A stretch of 64,000 bases of DNA from Gordonia zhaorongruii (GTDB lineage Bacteria > Actinomycetota > Actinomycetes > Mycobacteriales > Mycobacteriaceae), in the NCBI RefSeq assembly GCF_007559005.1, contig NZ_CP041763.1, positions 776,463 to 840,462 on the forward strand. The letters are read 5' to 3'. Both the position numbers and the translations under genes were made by a program. The stretch's first letter is position 1. Each line of letters opens with the position of its first letter. Shown here in pieces: positions 29,205-37,432 of the stretch. The notes under the pieces were generated by a model. That model saw nothing but the letters and a program-made list of their open reading frames with translations, was not told where the DNA came from and searched no databases.

Positions 29205-30050
29205 TCAGATTCCCACGCGCGTGATCAGTCGGCCCACCAGACGCGGCGAGAAGGCCGAGATCGTACGCAGAATCACGGCGTAACGCGGATACAGTTCGGC
29301 AGGTCGCTCACGGACGGCGCGCAGAATCCAGTGGGCGGCCTGCTCGGAGGTGAGTGCCGGGGCGTCGTCGTACGACGACGTCGGGGCGATCATCGGCGTC
29401 CGCACCAACGGGAAACCCGTGTTGGTGACGGTGACGCCGGTGCCGTCGCATTCGGCGTCGAGGGACCGGCCGAATGCGGCGATGGCGGCTTTGGACGCGT
29501 GGTAAGCGCTGAACTTGGGCATCGTGCCGGCAGTGACGCCCCACGTCACGACGTTGACGATGTGCCCGTCGCCGCGTTCGAGCATGGTCGGCAGCAGCCG
29601 GAGGATCAGCGATACCGGCCCGAAGTAGTTGAGCGCCATCGTGCGTTCGTAATCGTGGAATCGGTCGACGGTCTCGGACACCGGGCGGCGGATGGAGCGT
29701 CCCGCGTTGTTGACGACCACATCCGGTGCGCCGAAACGGCTGAGGACGTCGTCCGCGAGGAGTGCTGCCTCGTCGGGGTCGGAGATGTCGGCCGTCAGCG
29801 GATGGGCTGATCCGCCCTCGGCGGTGATGGCGTCACATGTGGTCTGGAGGTTCTCCGCGTTACGCGCGACTGCGAGGATCGTCGCGCCGTGTGCTGCGAG
29901 CAGATGTGCGGTGGCTTCGCCGATGCCCGACGATGCGCCGGTGAGGAGGACCGTCGTGCCGGAGAGATCGGGACGAGAGCCGGCTGGTCGGTGACGGATG
30001 CCGCGAACCGTCCGGGGCGGGTTCAGCAGCGCGTCGACGACGGATATCAC
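29205..30050 (-). CDS. Short-chain dehydrogenase/reductase
   Basis: The 281-residue SDR has the cofactor loop LLTGASSGIGEA, the NNAG motif (VVVNNAGRS) and the active-site YHASK with the usual serine-like position replaced (VNVVTWGVTAG lies where a Ser is normally found). The replacement by Thr is notable. The N-terminal 28 residues are an extension ahead of the Rossmann fold. Start GTG 30050 overlaps by four bases the stop of a 53-residue gene. Together with FadE5-like downstream, it forms a lipid operon. Confidence 0.85.
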   Translation of the reverse strand: MISVVDALLNPPRTVRGIRHRPAGSRPDLSGTTVLLTGASSGIGEATAHLLAAHGATILAVARNAENLQTTCDAITAEGGSAHPLTADISDPDEAALLADDVLSRFGAPDVVVNNAGRSIRRPVSETVDRFHDYERTMALNYFGPVSLILRLLPTMLERGDGHIVNVVTWGVTAGTMPKFSAYHASKAAIAAFGRSLDAECDGTGVTVTNTGFPLVRTPMIAPTSSYDDAPALTSEQAAHWILRAVRERPAELYPRYAVILRTISAFSPRLVGRLITRVGI

Positions 30051-30208
30051 TTGGTCTTCTTGATGACCTCAAGCGCCTCGTCGGCATCGACGTTCTTGGC
30101 CACGAGTTTTCCGTTCTTCACCTTGCGGATGCTGTAGCGGTCAGCCTTTTTTCCAGCCGCGACGTGCAGTCCCGCCTTCTTCGCCTTCTTGTTCAACTGT
30201 TCCAGCAC
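30047..30208 (-). CDS. Small basic hypothetical protein, 53 residues
   Basis: A short frame from GTG 30208 to TGA at 30047-30049 encodes 53 residues, very rich in lysine (KKAKKAG, GKKADRYSIRKVKNGK, IKKTK). Its stop overlaps the GTG start of the SDR gene in GTGA, a layout used by many real gene pairs in this window. The middle (YSIRKVKNGKLVAKNVDADEA) looks like a compact beta-hairpin fold. I do not recognise a family. No strong ribosome site precedes the GTG, so the start is tentative, but the overlap and coding-like sequence make a real gene likely. Confidence 0.6.
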   Translation of the reverse strand: MLEQLNKKAKKAGLHVAAGKKADRYSIRKVKNGKLVAKNVDADEALEVIKKTK

Positions 30209-30371
30209 GATTGGATGGTAACTGTTCGAAGTGAACTGTCACATCGAGTCGGACCGAGACCGGTAGCTGCCGGAGGCCGGAGTCGGCCGGTGAACGGAAT
30301 AAAGTCCGAAATGTCGTAATAGCTGCGATATGGGGTGCGACCCGAATCACTGCCGACTTCGGTGTGCGCGT

Positions 30372-31073
30372 CTAATTCGTGCCAGGGCCCGCCTCGAGCG
30401 CGGCCCGAACCTGCCGTTCCAGAGCGGCCGATCCCTCCGGCGGAAGCGAGATGAGTCCGTCGAGATCCGTGCGTGCGCGCAGGTACGCCTGGCGCCGCTC
30501 CTCGGGTGAGGCGCCCTCGTTCATCGCGAGTTGCAGCAGTCGCTGAGCGCGAGCGAGCCGTTCCTGTTCGAGGGCGCTGAAATCGGATCGCCGTCGCCTG
30601 CGGGCCTCGGCTTCGGCGACCCGCAGGGACGCGGAGTACTCGTGGACCGCATCGCGGAACGTGCGGACCGTGCCGGGGTCGGTCGCCGAGTCCTCTGTCG
30701 GCTGCAGCAGTTCGACGCGGCTTCGAGCGCGGTGGAACTTCTCGGTCAGAGGTTCGCGCAGATCGACGAGCATCGGATAGTCGAGCAGCGTCGCCAGATC
30801 CGTCTCGTAGGCGAACCACCGTTCCTCGGTGTCCCGGTACTCCTGGGTCGCCGCCGTCAGTTCCCGGTGGACGGCGCCGGCGTCGATCCGTCCGCGGCTC
30901 TCCGCTTCGGCGCGGGCCACCGAGGCCTCCTGCTTGATCCGGTACTTCTCGAGTCGCCGCTGGCCACGACGCTCATTCCATGCACCGACGCCGCGGGCGA
31001 TGCCGCCGATCGAACCACCGAACACGAAGATGAGCCACCAGTAATTGCCGACCGCATCCCAGAATGAGCTCAC
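30372..31073 (-). CDS. Membrane-anchored coiled-coil protein, unknown function
   Basis: The 233-residue protein begins with one membrane segment (WWLIFVFGGSIGGIARGVGAW) and continues as a long charged helical region full of Arg, Glu and Ala (RRLEKYRIKQEASVARAEAE, then RVAEAEARRRRRSDFSALEQ). No enzyme motif is visible. It lies 40 bases after the TetR gene of the MmpL locus on the same strand, so it may be co-transcribed with mmpL and tetR. The family was not recognised beyond a general resemblance to actinobacterial hypothetical membrane proteins. Confidence 0.75.
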   Translation of the reverse strand: MSSFWDAVGNYWWLIFVFGGSIGGIARGVGAWNERRGQRRLEKYRIKQEASVARAEAESRGRIDAGAVHRELTAATQEYRDTEERWFAYETDLATLLDYPMLVDLREPLTEKFHRARSRVELLQPTEDSATDPGTVRTFRDAVHEYSASLRVAEAEARRRRRSDFSALEQERLARAQRLLQLAMNEGASPEERRQAYLRARTDLDGLISLPPEGSAALERQVRAALEAGPGTN

Positions 31074-31113
31074 TCGTTCAGCGTAATGCTGATCAGCAGC
31101 TCCAGGGGAGGTG

Positions 31114-31743
31114 TCAGACGGGCAAACCGGCTTCGAGGAGGTCGATGGCCTCGATGCACTCCTCGAGTGTCGGCATCTCGCCCTCGCCGGTGTGGCCCGT
31201 CACGTGGAACATGACGCCTGCCGCCGCTGCGATGAACACCCGCAATCGCAGGTCGTCGGCCGGTACATCCAGGTAGTCGGCGATGAAGCCCCTCGCCTCG
31301 GCGAGGATCCCGTCCGATTCGTTCTGGAACGCCACCATGAGTTCGGGTTCCTTGTTGAGGAGATCCGATCGTCGTGGATCCGAGGCCCACTCGTCCGCTT
31401 CCGCGATGTGGAAGAGGTCCGTGACGATCCGCCGAAGCAGGTCGAATCGGCTCAAGCCCGGCGGAATGGCCTGGAGGATCGCGACGCGCTGCTCGTCCAG
31501 ATCGTCCTGCAGGACTACCTGTTCCTTGCTCTGGAAGTAGCGGAAGAACGTCGTGTGACTGACCTGGGCGGCGTCTGCGATCTGCGCAACCGTGGTGGCC
31601 GTGTAGCCCTGACGGTCGAACAGGTCCATCGCCGCATTCCGGATCGCGTTGCGGGTCCGCGCCTTGTTCCGCTCACGCAGACCGGGCCGCGGCCCCGGGC
31701 ATCTTCCCGGGGCCGCGGTCGGCTGTGCTCTCTCGTTCGACAC
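31114..31743 (-). CDS. TetR-family regulator of the MmpL operon
   Basis: The 209-residue protein has a TetR helix-turn-helix (YTATTVAQIADAAQVSHTTFFRYFQSKEQVV) after a Pro- and Arg-rich leader. The start is GTG 31743, seven bases after the mmpL stop, so it is the second gene of the operon. The TAAC/GTTA array at 34011-34033, directly ahead of mmpL, is the probable binding site, which would give feedback control of the transporter and of the regulator itself. The ligand is unknown. Confidence 0.88.
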   Translation of the reverse strand: MSNERAQPTAAPGRCPGPRPGLRERNKARTRNAIRNAAMDLFDRQGYTATTVAQIADAAQVSHTTFFRYFQSKEQVVLQDDLDEQRVAILQAIPPGLSRFDLLRRIVTDLFHIAEADEWASDPRRSDLLNKEPELMVAFQNESDGILAEARGFIADYLDVPADDLRLRVFIAAAAGVMFHVTGHTGEGEMPTLEECIEAIDLLEAGLPV

Positions 31744-31750
31744 GGCAGAC

Positions 31751-34009
31751 CTACGCCTGACTCCGCTCGGGGGTGCCGGCGGCTGCCTCGTTGGCCGGGC
31801 CGGTCTCCTCGAGACCCTTCAGGCCCTTGTCGCGCACGGCTCCACCTTCGATGTCGAAGTCGATGACCAGCTTGTCGAGCCACTTCGGCAGGCCCCATGC
31901 ACGGTCGCCGAGGAGCGACAGTGCGGCCGGGATCACGATCATGCGGATGATGAATGCGTCGAAGAACACCGCGATCGCGAGGGCGAAGCCCATCATCTTG
32001 GCGGTGGTGTCCGGAGCGAGCATGAACGCCGCGAACACACTGATCATGATGAGCGCTGCCGACGTGACCACGCGGGAGCCGTGGCGATAGCCCGCGACGA
32101 TGGCGTCCTTGGCACTCAATCCGTGGATGAACTCCTCGCGCATCCGGGTCACCAGGAACACCTGGTAGTCCATCGCGAGGCCGAACACCACACCCACCAG
32201 GAAGATCGGCAGGAACGACAGGATCGGCTTGGTGTGGTCGATGAGACCCAGTGCGCCGTCCTGGAAGATCAGGACGGTGATGCCGAATGTCGCGGCGACC
32301 GAGAAGACGAAGCCCAGCGTGCCGATCAGCGGCACCCAGATCGACCGGAACACCCCGATCATGATCAGGAAGGCCAGGCCGACCACCACGGCGATGTAGG
32401 GGATCAGGGCAGAATCGAGCTTGGACGAGAGGTCCGACATGATCGCGGTCTGACCGCCCACGTGAATCTCGCCGCCTGCGGCTTCGACGTTCGAGCTGAG
32501 GCCGCGGATCTCCTCCATCAACGTGTGCGTCTGGTCCGACGACGGAGCGCTCTGCGGCGTTACCGTGATGAGGGCAGTATTCGCGCCGGCGTTCGGTGCG
32601 GCGGGGTCGGCGCCGTTGCCCATCCAGGCGACTGCGTCCGGGGCCGTGACCCCGTCGAGCTTCTTGATCTCCTCGACCGCGGTGTCGGCAGCGCCGTCGA
32701 CGCTGCCCGACTCGCTGTGGACGACGACGAACAGTTCGCCCCCGACGCCTTCACCGAATCCCTGCGAGACCAGTTCCTGCGCGTCGACCTGGTCGTCGGA
32801 GACCATGTCCATGCCGAGCTTCATGCCGCCGACCGGGATGGCCGCGGCGACCAGAATCGCGAGCCCACCCGCGATGAACGGGATCGGCTTGTTCACCACG
32901 GTGCGTCCGAAGCGGACGCCCAGCGGCGTGGCGTCGGCCTTGGGATCGGCGTTCTTGATCCACGGGATGCGAGGCGCGAACGCGAAGCGACCGACTGCGC
33001 CCAGCAGCGCCGGGATCAGAGTGAGGGCGCCGAGGACGGCGGCGACGACGGCGACGGCGGCGCCCAGCCCCATCTGGGTGATCAGGGGGATGCCGATGAC
33101 CATCAGGGCGGCGACGGCGATCACGACGGTCAGGCCGGCGAACACCACCGCACTGCCTGCGGTTCCGACAGCACGGCCCGCGGCGTCTGCGGGATCACCG
33201 CCGCGCGCTCGTTCGGAGCGGTACCTGGACACGATGAACAGCGCGTAGTCGATCGACACTGCGATGCCCAGCATCATGACGATCGCGGTCGCGGTCTGGT
33301 TGACCGACATGAACTTCGCCGACAGTGTGAGCAGGCCCATGGTGAGGCCGACTCCGACGATGCCGGTGATCAGCGGGATGAATGCCGCGACCAGCGCACC
33401 GAAGGCGACGATCATGATGACGAAGGCGACGGCGAAACCGATCAGCTCGGCGGTACCGCCCTGCTCCATCGCACCCATGATTCCGCCGAGCGCCTCGACC
33501 TGGAGGCCGTCGACGCGGTGCTCGGAGATGACGTCGACGAACTCCTCCTTGTCGGCGGCCGTCGCATCCATCATGTTGATCGACTGCTGCACCGGAAGCA
33601 GGCCGACTCGGCCGTCGTCGCCGAGAACCTTGGCAGCGAGCTCCGGCTTGGCCGCAGCGGCGGTCACCGGGTTGACGATCGCGTCGGCGTTGGCGACCTC
33701 GGGAAGCTTCTTGAGGTCGGCGACCAGCGCATCGATCGCGGGACCGTGCTTATCGAGACCGTCAGGTGCGGCGATCACGACGTTCGTGGCCGCCTCGGTC
33801 TGCTGCTCGGTGATGGCGGGGAAGTACTCCTCCATCTGCGACATCGCCGTCCCGCCGTCGGTGCCGGGGAGATCGAACTCCTGGGCGAACTTGGGCTGCA
33901 GTGCGCCGACGAGTGAGAAGACGACGGCGAGCGAGGCGACCCAGGCGCCGATCACCCACCATTTGTGACGGAAGGAGAACCGGCCGATGCGGAACAGAAT
34001 GGATGACAT
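31751..34009 (-). CDS. MMPL/RND-family lipid or drug transporter
   Basis: The 752-residue protein has the twelve-span RND layout: one span, a large external domain, five more spans, then a second half of the same pattern. The N-terminus (RHKWWVIGAWVASLAVVFSLVG) and AVSIDYALFIVSRYRSERARG are typical of MMPL proteins, and the second half has GLAMDYQVFLVTRMREE. The DY pairs in these spans are the proton-relay site. It should export lipids, siderophores or drugs driven by protons. A TetR gene follows directly. The ATG abuts the operator-like array, so the mRNA may be leaderless or very short-leadered. Confidence 0.92.
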   Translation of the reverse strand: MSSILFRIGRFSFRHKWWVIGAWVASLAVVFSLVGALQPKFAQEFDLPGTDGGTAMSQMEEYFPAITEQQTEAATNVVIAAPDGLDKHGPAIDALVADLKKLPEVANADAIVNPVTAAAAKPELAAKVLGDDGRVGLLPVQQSINMMDATAADKEEFVDVISEHRVDGLQVEALGGIMGAMEQGGTAELIGFAVAFVIMIVAFGALVAAFIPLITGIVGVGLTMGLLTLSAKFMSVNQTATAIVMMLGIAVSIDYALFIVSRYRSERARGGDPADAAGRAVGTAGSAVVFAGLTVVIAVAALMVIGIPLITQMGLGAAVAVVAAVLGALTLIPALLGAVGRFAFAPRIPWIKNADPKADATPLGVRFGRTVVNKPIPFIAGGLAILVAAAIPVGGMKLGMDMVSDDQVDAQELVSQGFGEGVGGELFVVVHSESGSVDGAADTAVEEIKKLDGVTAPDAVAWMGNGADPAAPNAGANTALITVTPQSAPSSDQTHTLMEEIRGLSSNVEAAGGEIHVGGQTAIMSDLSSKLDSALIPYIAVVVGLAFLIMIGVFRSIWVPLIGTLGFVFSVAATFGITVLIFQDGALGLIDHTKPILSFLPIFLVGVVFGLAMDYQVFLVTRMREEFIHGLSAKDAIVAGYRHGSRVVTSAALIMISVFAAFMLAPDTTAKMMGFALAIAVFFDAFIIRMIVIPAALSLLGDRAWGLPKWLDKLVIDFDIEGGAVRDKGLKGLEETGPANEAAAGTPERSQA

Positions 34010-34010
34010 G

Positions 34011-34033
34011 CTAACGATTGTTAGTCAGTAACA
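34011..34033. promoter_or_regulatory. TAAC/GTTA operator array ahead of mmpL
   Basis: CTAACGATTGTTAG at 34011-34024 has 5-base arms, and TGTTAGTCAGTAACA at 34019-34033 overlaps it as a second palindrome, giving three half-sites in 23 bases. It starts 2 bases from the mmpL start codon, ideal for repression by the TetR protein of the same operon. Confidence 0.65.
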
Positions 34034-34109
34034 CTTTTGCTGCAAGGGGTCGTTCGGGTGATCTTCGACGCGCTAGCTGCGCCGGGTAGCACAGATCACG
34101 CAGCGCACA

Positions 34110-35537
34110 TCACGTAGCGGCGGACGGCGTGCGCGCAGGGCCGGGTGCCACGAGCGCAGCCGCGATCGCCGTGGTGAGCGGAACCGACAGGCAGATCGCG
34201 ATCCCGCCGACGAAGGCCCGCGCTAATTCGATGGCGACCTCCTCGGATGTCAGCAGGGATGAGACCGGTTGCGCGGCAACCGAGAACAGCAGAAGCAGCG
34301 GCAGGGCGCTGCCTGCGTAAGCGAACACCAGTGTGTACACGGTGCTCGCGATGTGGTCTCGGCCCACCCGCATCGCTGCCCGGAACGCCCCGAGGCGCGT
34401 CTGCCCGGGCATCGCGGCCAGCTCGAACGTCGCCGACGCCTGGGTGATCGTCACGTCGTTGAGGACACCGAGCGTGCCGATGACGAAGCCGGCCAGGAGG
34501 AGGCCGTTGAGGGAGATCGTCCCCTGATACAACTGCAGCTTCATCGCGGATTCCGCCGAGAGCCCGGTGAGAGTGAGTGACGAGATCGCCGCACTGCTGA
34601 GTAGTCCGGCGAAGACCAGGGACAGCAATGTGCCGAGGAGTGCGGCGCTGGTTCGCAGATTCGCCCCGTGCGCCAGATACAGGACGGCGAACAGGATGGC
34701 CGCCGCCGACACGATCGCGACCCAGACGACGTTGTTGCCGCTGAGGATCGACGGCAGGGTGAAGAAGCCGAGGATGGCGAAAGCTATCGCGAGACCGATG
34801 ATCGCGCGCACTCCCCGCCACGTCGCGACGACGATCACCGCGAGTACGAAGGCGATCGCCCACCCGATGAGCGGCGTTCCGCGGGTGTAGTCGTAGAACG
34901 CGTATCGCCTGAGCGTCGTGCCGGATTCGGCGTCGGGGGTGGGCATCGCGCTGACCCGGATCTCGTCGTCGACCGACAGTCGAGGCTGGCCCGGCTGCGG
35001 GTCGTCGGGGCTGCCTGCGTCGATCGACGACGAGTCCGGACCGACAGCGGTCTGTGCGCGATTGGTGGGGACCGACAGCACGCTGTACGAGTCGGTGTCC
35101 GGGCCCGAATCGATGTGGATGACCGACGAGATGCACGGCCCGCCGGTGGTCGGGATCATCGGGTAGTCCCTGCTCGGCGTGCCACCATCCGACGAGCAGT
35201 CGGCGCGGTTCTGCGATACCACGGTCGCGTCGTACAGCTGGAGCGGTCCGCCGTCGGACGACCGGAACTGCATCGGGATCGGGTGGTCGCCGTCGGACGG
35301 CCAGGCGATGATCGCACCGATCGCGACGATGACGGCCGCGATCGCCAGTGCGCCGATCACCACGGGCTTGGCGTAGCGGGCGAGGTCGCTCGTCACGCCG
35401 CCCCCGTGGTGATGCCCGTGGCTGTGACCGTGGATCCGTTCGGGCGCAGGCGCGGGCGCCGGTTCGGGTTCGGGCGCAGGTGCGGGTTCGTGCCGCGGCT
35501 CGGGCTCGCGGTCGGGTTCTGGAAGCCGGTGACTCAC
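34110..35537 (-). CDS. YibE/F-family membrane protein with Pro-Glu repeat and His-rich N-terminus
   Basis: The 475-residue protein has about eight membrane spans and the YibE/F pattern in its second half (a GTLGVLNDVTITQASATFEL segment and FAYAGSALPLLLLFS). The N-terminus is unusual: about 30 residues of alternating Pro, Glu and Ala (PEPEPAPAPAPE), then a histidine-rich stretch HGHSHGHHHGGG before the first span. The His stretch could bind Zn, Ni or Co (inference). The function of YibE/F is unknown; a transport role is assumed from the spans. The gene follows the acyl-CoA dehydrogenase by 21 bases and may share its TetR-controlled transcript. Confidence 0.85.
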   Translation of the reverse strand: MSHRLPEPDREPEPRHEPAPAPEPEPAPAPAPERIHGHSHGHHHGGGVTSDLARYAKPVVIGALAIAAVIVAIGAIIAWPSDGDHPIPMQFRSSDGGPLQLYDATVVSQNRADCSSDGGTPSRDYPMIPTTGGPCISSVIHIDSGPDTDSYSVLSVPTNRAQTAVGPDSSSIDAGSPDDPQPGQPRLSVDDEIRVSAMPTPDAESGTTLRRYAFYDYTRGTPLIGWAIAFVLAVIVVATWRGVRAIIGLAIAFAILGFFTLPSILSGNNVVWVAIVSAAAILFAVLYLAHGANLRTSAALLGTLLSLVFAGLLSSAAISSLTLTGLSAESAMKLQLYQGTISLNGLLLAGFVIGTLGVLNDVTITQASATFELAAMPGQTRLGAFRAAMRVGRDHIASTVYTLVFAYAGSALPLLLLFSVAAQPVSSLLTSEEVAIELARAFVGGIAICLSVPLTTAIAAALVAPGPARTPSAAT

Positions 35538-35558
35538 CGTCCCAGAGTAAGCGGTGCC

Positions 35559-36716
35559 CTACAGGCCCATGTTCTTGGCGATGATCGAGCGCATGACCTC
35601 GCTGGTTCCGCCGTAGATGCGGGTCACGCGGTTGTCGGCGTACAGGCGGGCGATCGGGTACTCGTTCATGTAGCCGTAGCCGCCGTGCAGCTGCAGGCAG
35701 CGGTCGATGACATCCGAAGCGGCCTCGGTGCAGAACAGCTTCACCGAGGCGGCGTCGGCCGCGGTGAGCTCACCGACGTCGTACGACTCGACCGCTCTGT
35801 CGACGACGGCCTCCATCGCGTCGACCTGAGTCTGGCAGGCGGCCAGCTCGAACTTGGTGTTCTGGAAGGCGGCGACCGGCTTGCCGAAGACGTTGCGCTC
35901 CTGCGTGTACTCCTTGGCGAAGCGCACGGCGGCGACGGCCTGAGCATGCGCGTCGACGCCGATCGAGAGCCGCTCGCGGGGCAGGTGCTGACCGAGGTAC
36001 GAGAAACCGAGGTTCTCCTCGCCCAGCAGGTCCTCGGCGGGTACCAGGACATCGGTGAACGAGAGCTCGGCGGTATCGGACGTGCGCAGTCCGATCTTGT
36101 CGAGCTTGCGTCCCACCTCGTAGCCCTTCAGCGTGGTGTCGACGACGAGCAGCGAGATGCCGAAGCGGCGATCGTCCTCGCGGGGCGCCGACGTGCGGGC
36201 GCAGACGATGACGCGGTCGGCGTTGACGCCGCCGGTGATGAATGTCTTCGCGCCGTTGAGGACGTAGTGGGTGCCGTCTTCGGTGAGCTTGGCCGTGGTG
36301 CGCATGCCCGCCAGGTCCGAACCGGTGCCCGGCTCGGTCATCGCGATCGCGAACATGGTCTCACCGGAGGCCATGCTGGGAAGCCAGCGCCGCTTCTGCT
36401 CGTCGTTCGCGTGCTTGAGCAGATAGGGAAGGCACAGGGCGACGTGCACGGAGGACCCGCCGAAGTTGACGCCCGCACGGGTCGTCTCCTCGGTGAGGAT
36501 CGCCTGGTACTTGTACGAGGTCTCGCCCGCTCCGCCGAACTCCTCGGGCACCTCGATCCCGAAGATGCCGAGGTCGCCGAGCTTGCGGTAGAAGTCCTTC
36601 GGGACGATGCCGTCCTCGAGCCACTGGTCGTAGACCGGAACCACCTCGGACGCGATGAACGACCGGATGGTGTCCCGGAACGCGTCGTGGTCTTCGTTGT
36701 AGATCGTGCGGCGCAT
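35559..36716 (-). CDS. Acyl-CoA dehydrogenase
   Basis: The 385-residue protein is a standard-length acyl-CoA dehydrogenase. It carries FAIAMTEPGTGSDLAGMRTTA (FAD and substrate binding), YVLNGAKTFITGG, and the C-terminal LQLHGGYGYMNEYPIARLYADNRVTRIYGGTSEVMRSIIAKNMGL. The catalytic base is probably the glutamate in YGGTSEV. It should oxidise acyl-CoA of unknown chain type. The gene lies 33 bases after a TetR gene and 21 bases before a YibE/F gene on the same strand. Confidence 0.93.
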   Translation of the reverse strand: MRRTIYNEDHDAFRDTIRSFIASEVVPVYDQWLEDGIVPKDFYRKLGDLGIFGIEVPEEFGGAGETSYKYQAILTEETTRAGVNFGGSSVHVALCLPYLLKHANDEQKRRWLPSMASGETMFAIAMTEPGTGSDLAGMRTTAKLTEDGTHYVLNGAKTFITGGVNADRVIVCARTSAPREDDRRFGISLLVVDTTLKGYEVGRKLDKIGLRTSDTAELSFTDVLVPAEDLLGEENLGFSYLGQHLPRERLSIGVDAHAQAVAAVRFAKEYTQERNVFGKPVAAFQNTKFELAACQTQVDAMEAVVDRAVESYDVGELTAADAASVKLFCTEAASDVIDRCLQLHGGYGYMNEYPIARLYADNRVTRIYGGTSEVMRSIIAKNMGL

Positions 36717-36749
36717 TGCGCCACCTCCTTCTCCATAGGTGATCGATGT

Positions 36750-37340
36750 TCAGTTCTGCGGGAGGACGCCGAGCATGCGCAGCGTCAGATCGGCGTAGTG
36801 ATCGCCGACGGTCTGGGGAGTCCACGGCCTGTCGGTGCGGAACCAGCGGGCCACGTCGATGCCGAGCGAGGTGATGGCGGTGGTGGTCATCGAGATGTCC
36901 GGGGCCACGAAGGTTCCGTCGGTCACGCCGTCGCGGATGAGGCCGGCGATCAGTCCGTCGATGCGCGTCCGGAGGGCGACGATCTCGGCGAGGTGCTCGG
37001 TCGAGAGTCTCGTCATCTCGTAGTTGACGACGCGCGAGCTCGCATGGTGCTGCGCGTGGTAGATCACGAATCCGCGGATCAGCCGTCGCATCCGCTCGGA
37101 CGGAGTCGTGTCGGCGGCCACCGCTTCCTCGACGATGCGGTTGATCTCGTCGTGCCCGAGCCTGGTGATCTCGTACAGCAGTTCCTCTTTGGAGGTGTAG
37201 TGGACGTAGACGGCGGCGGGACTCATCCCGGCCGCGGCGGCGATGTGCCGGGTGCTGGTGCCGTGGAAGCCGTTCTCGGCGAAGGAGGTCATGGCACCGG
37301 CGAGGAGCCGCTGCCGCGTCAGTTCGGCTTTCGTCGCCAT
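36750..37340 (-). CDS. TetR-family regulator of the acyl-CoA dehydrogenase operon
   Basis: The 196-residue protein has a TetR helix-turn-helix (HGTSTRHIAAAAGMSPAAVYVHYTSKEELLYEI) and a FadR/KstR2-like ligand domain. The gene leads the operon tetR-acyl-CoA dehydrogenase-yibEF and is divergent from an SDR gene. A perfect 20-base palindrome lies between the two starts and must be its main operator candidate. Such regulators in this order usually sense an acyl-CoA made or consumed by the operon (inference). ATG 37340 is the only reasonable start. Confidence 0.9.
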   Translation of the reverse strand: MATKAELTRQRLLAGAMTSFAENGFHGTSTRHIAAAAGMSPAAVYVHYTSKEELLYEITRLGHDEINRIVEEAVAADTTPSERMRRLIRGFVIYHAQHHASSRVVNYEMTRLSTEHLAEIVALRTRIDGLIAGLIRDGVTDGTFVAPDISMTTTAITSLGIDVARWFRTDRPWTPQTVGDHYADLTLRMLGVLPQN

Positions 37341-37372
37341 GACACCGGCCTCCTCTGTTAGGTTGAGCGGGA

Positions 37373-37392
37373 AACTAAGCGATCGCTTAGTT
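37373..37392. promoter_or_regulatory. Perfect 20-bp palindrome, TetR operator in a divergent promoter
   Basis: AACTAAGCGATCGCTTAGTT is a perfect palindrome, 33 bases from the tetR start and 41 bases from the divergent SDR start. Binding would control both transcripts at once. Confidence 0.8.
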
Positions 37393-37432
37393 ATCTGACC
37401 ACACGGCAGATTACACGAGGGAAGGCCCGACC

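Noticed and set aside
31649-33916. A long plus-strand frame of 755 codons
   Set aside because: It lies opposite the MMPL gene and has a composition of charged repeats typical of an antisense shadow, with no family-like motif.
34668-37361. A plus-strand frame of 897 codons
   Set aside because: It runs through the antisense of three clear minus-strand genes (YibE/F, acyl-CoA dehydrogenase, TetR) and the intergenic space.
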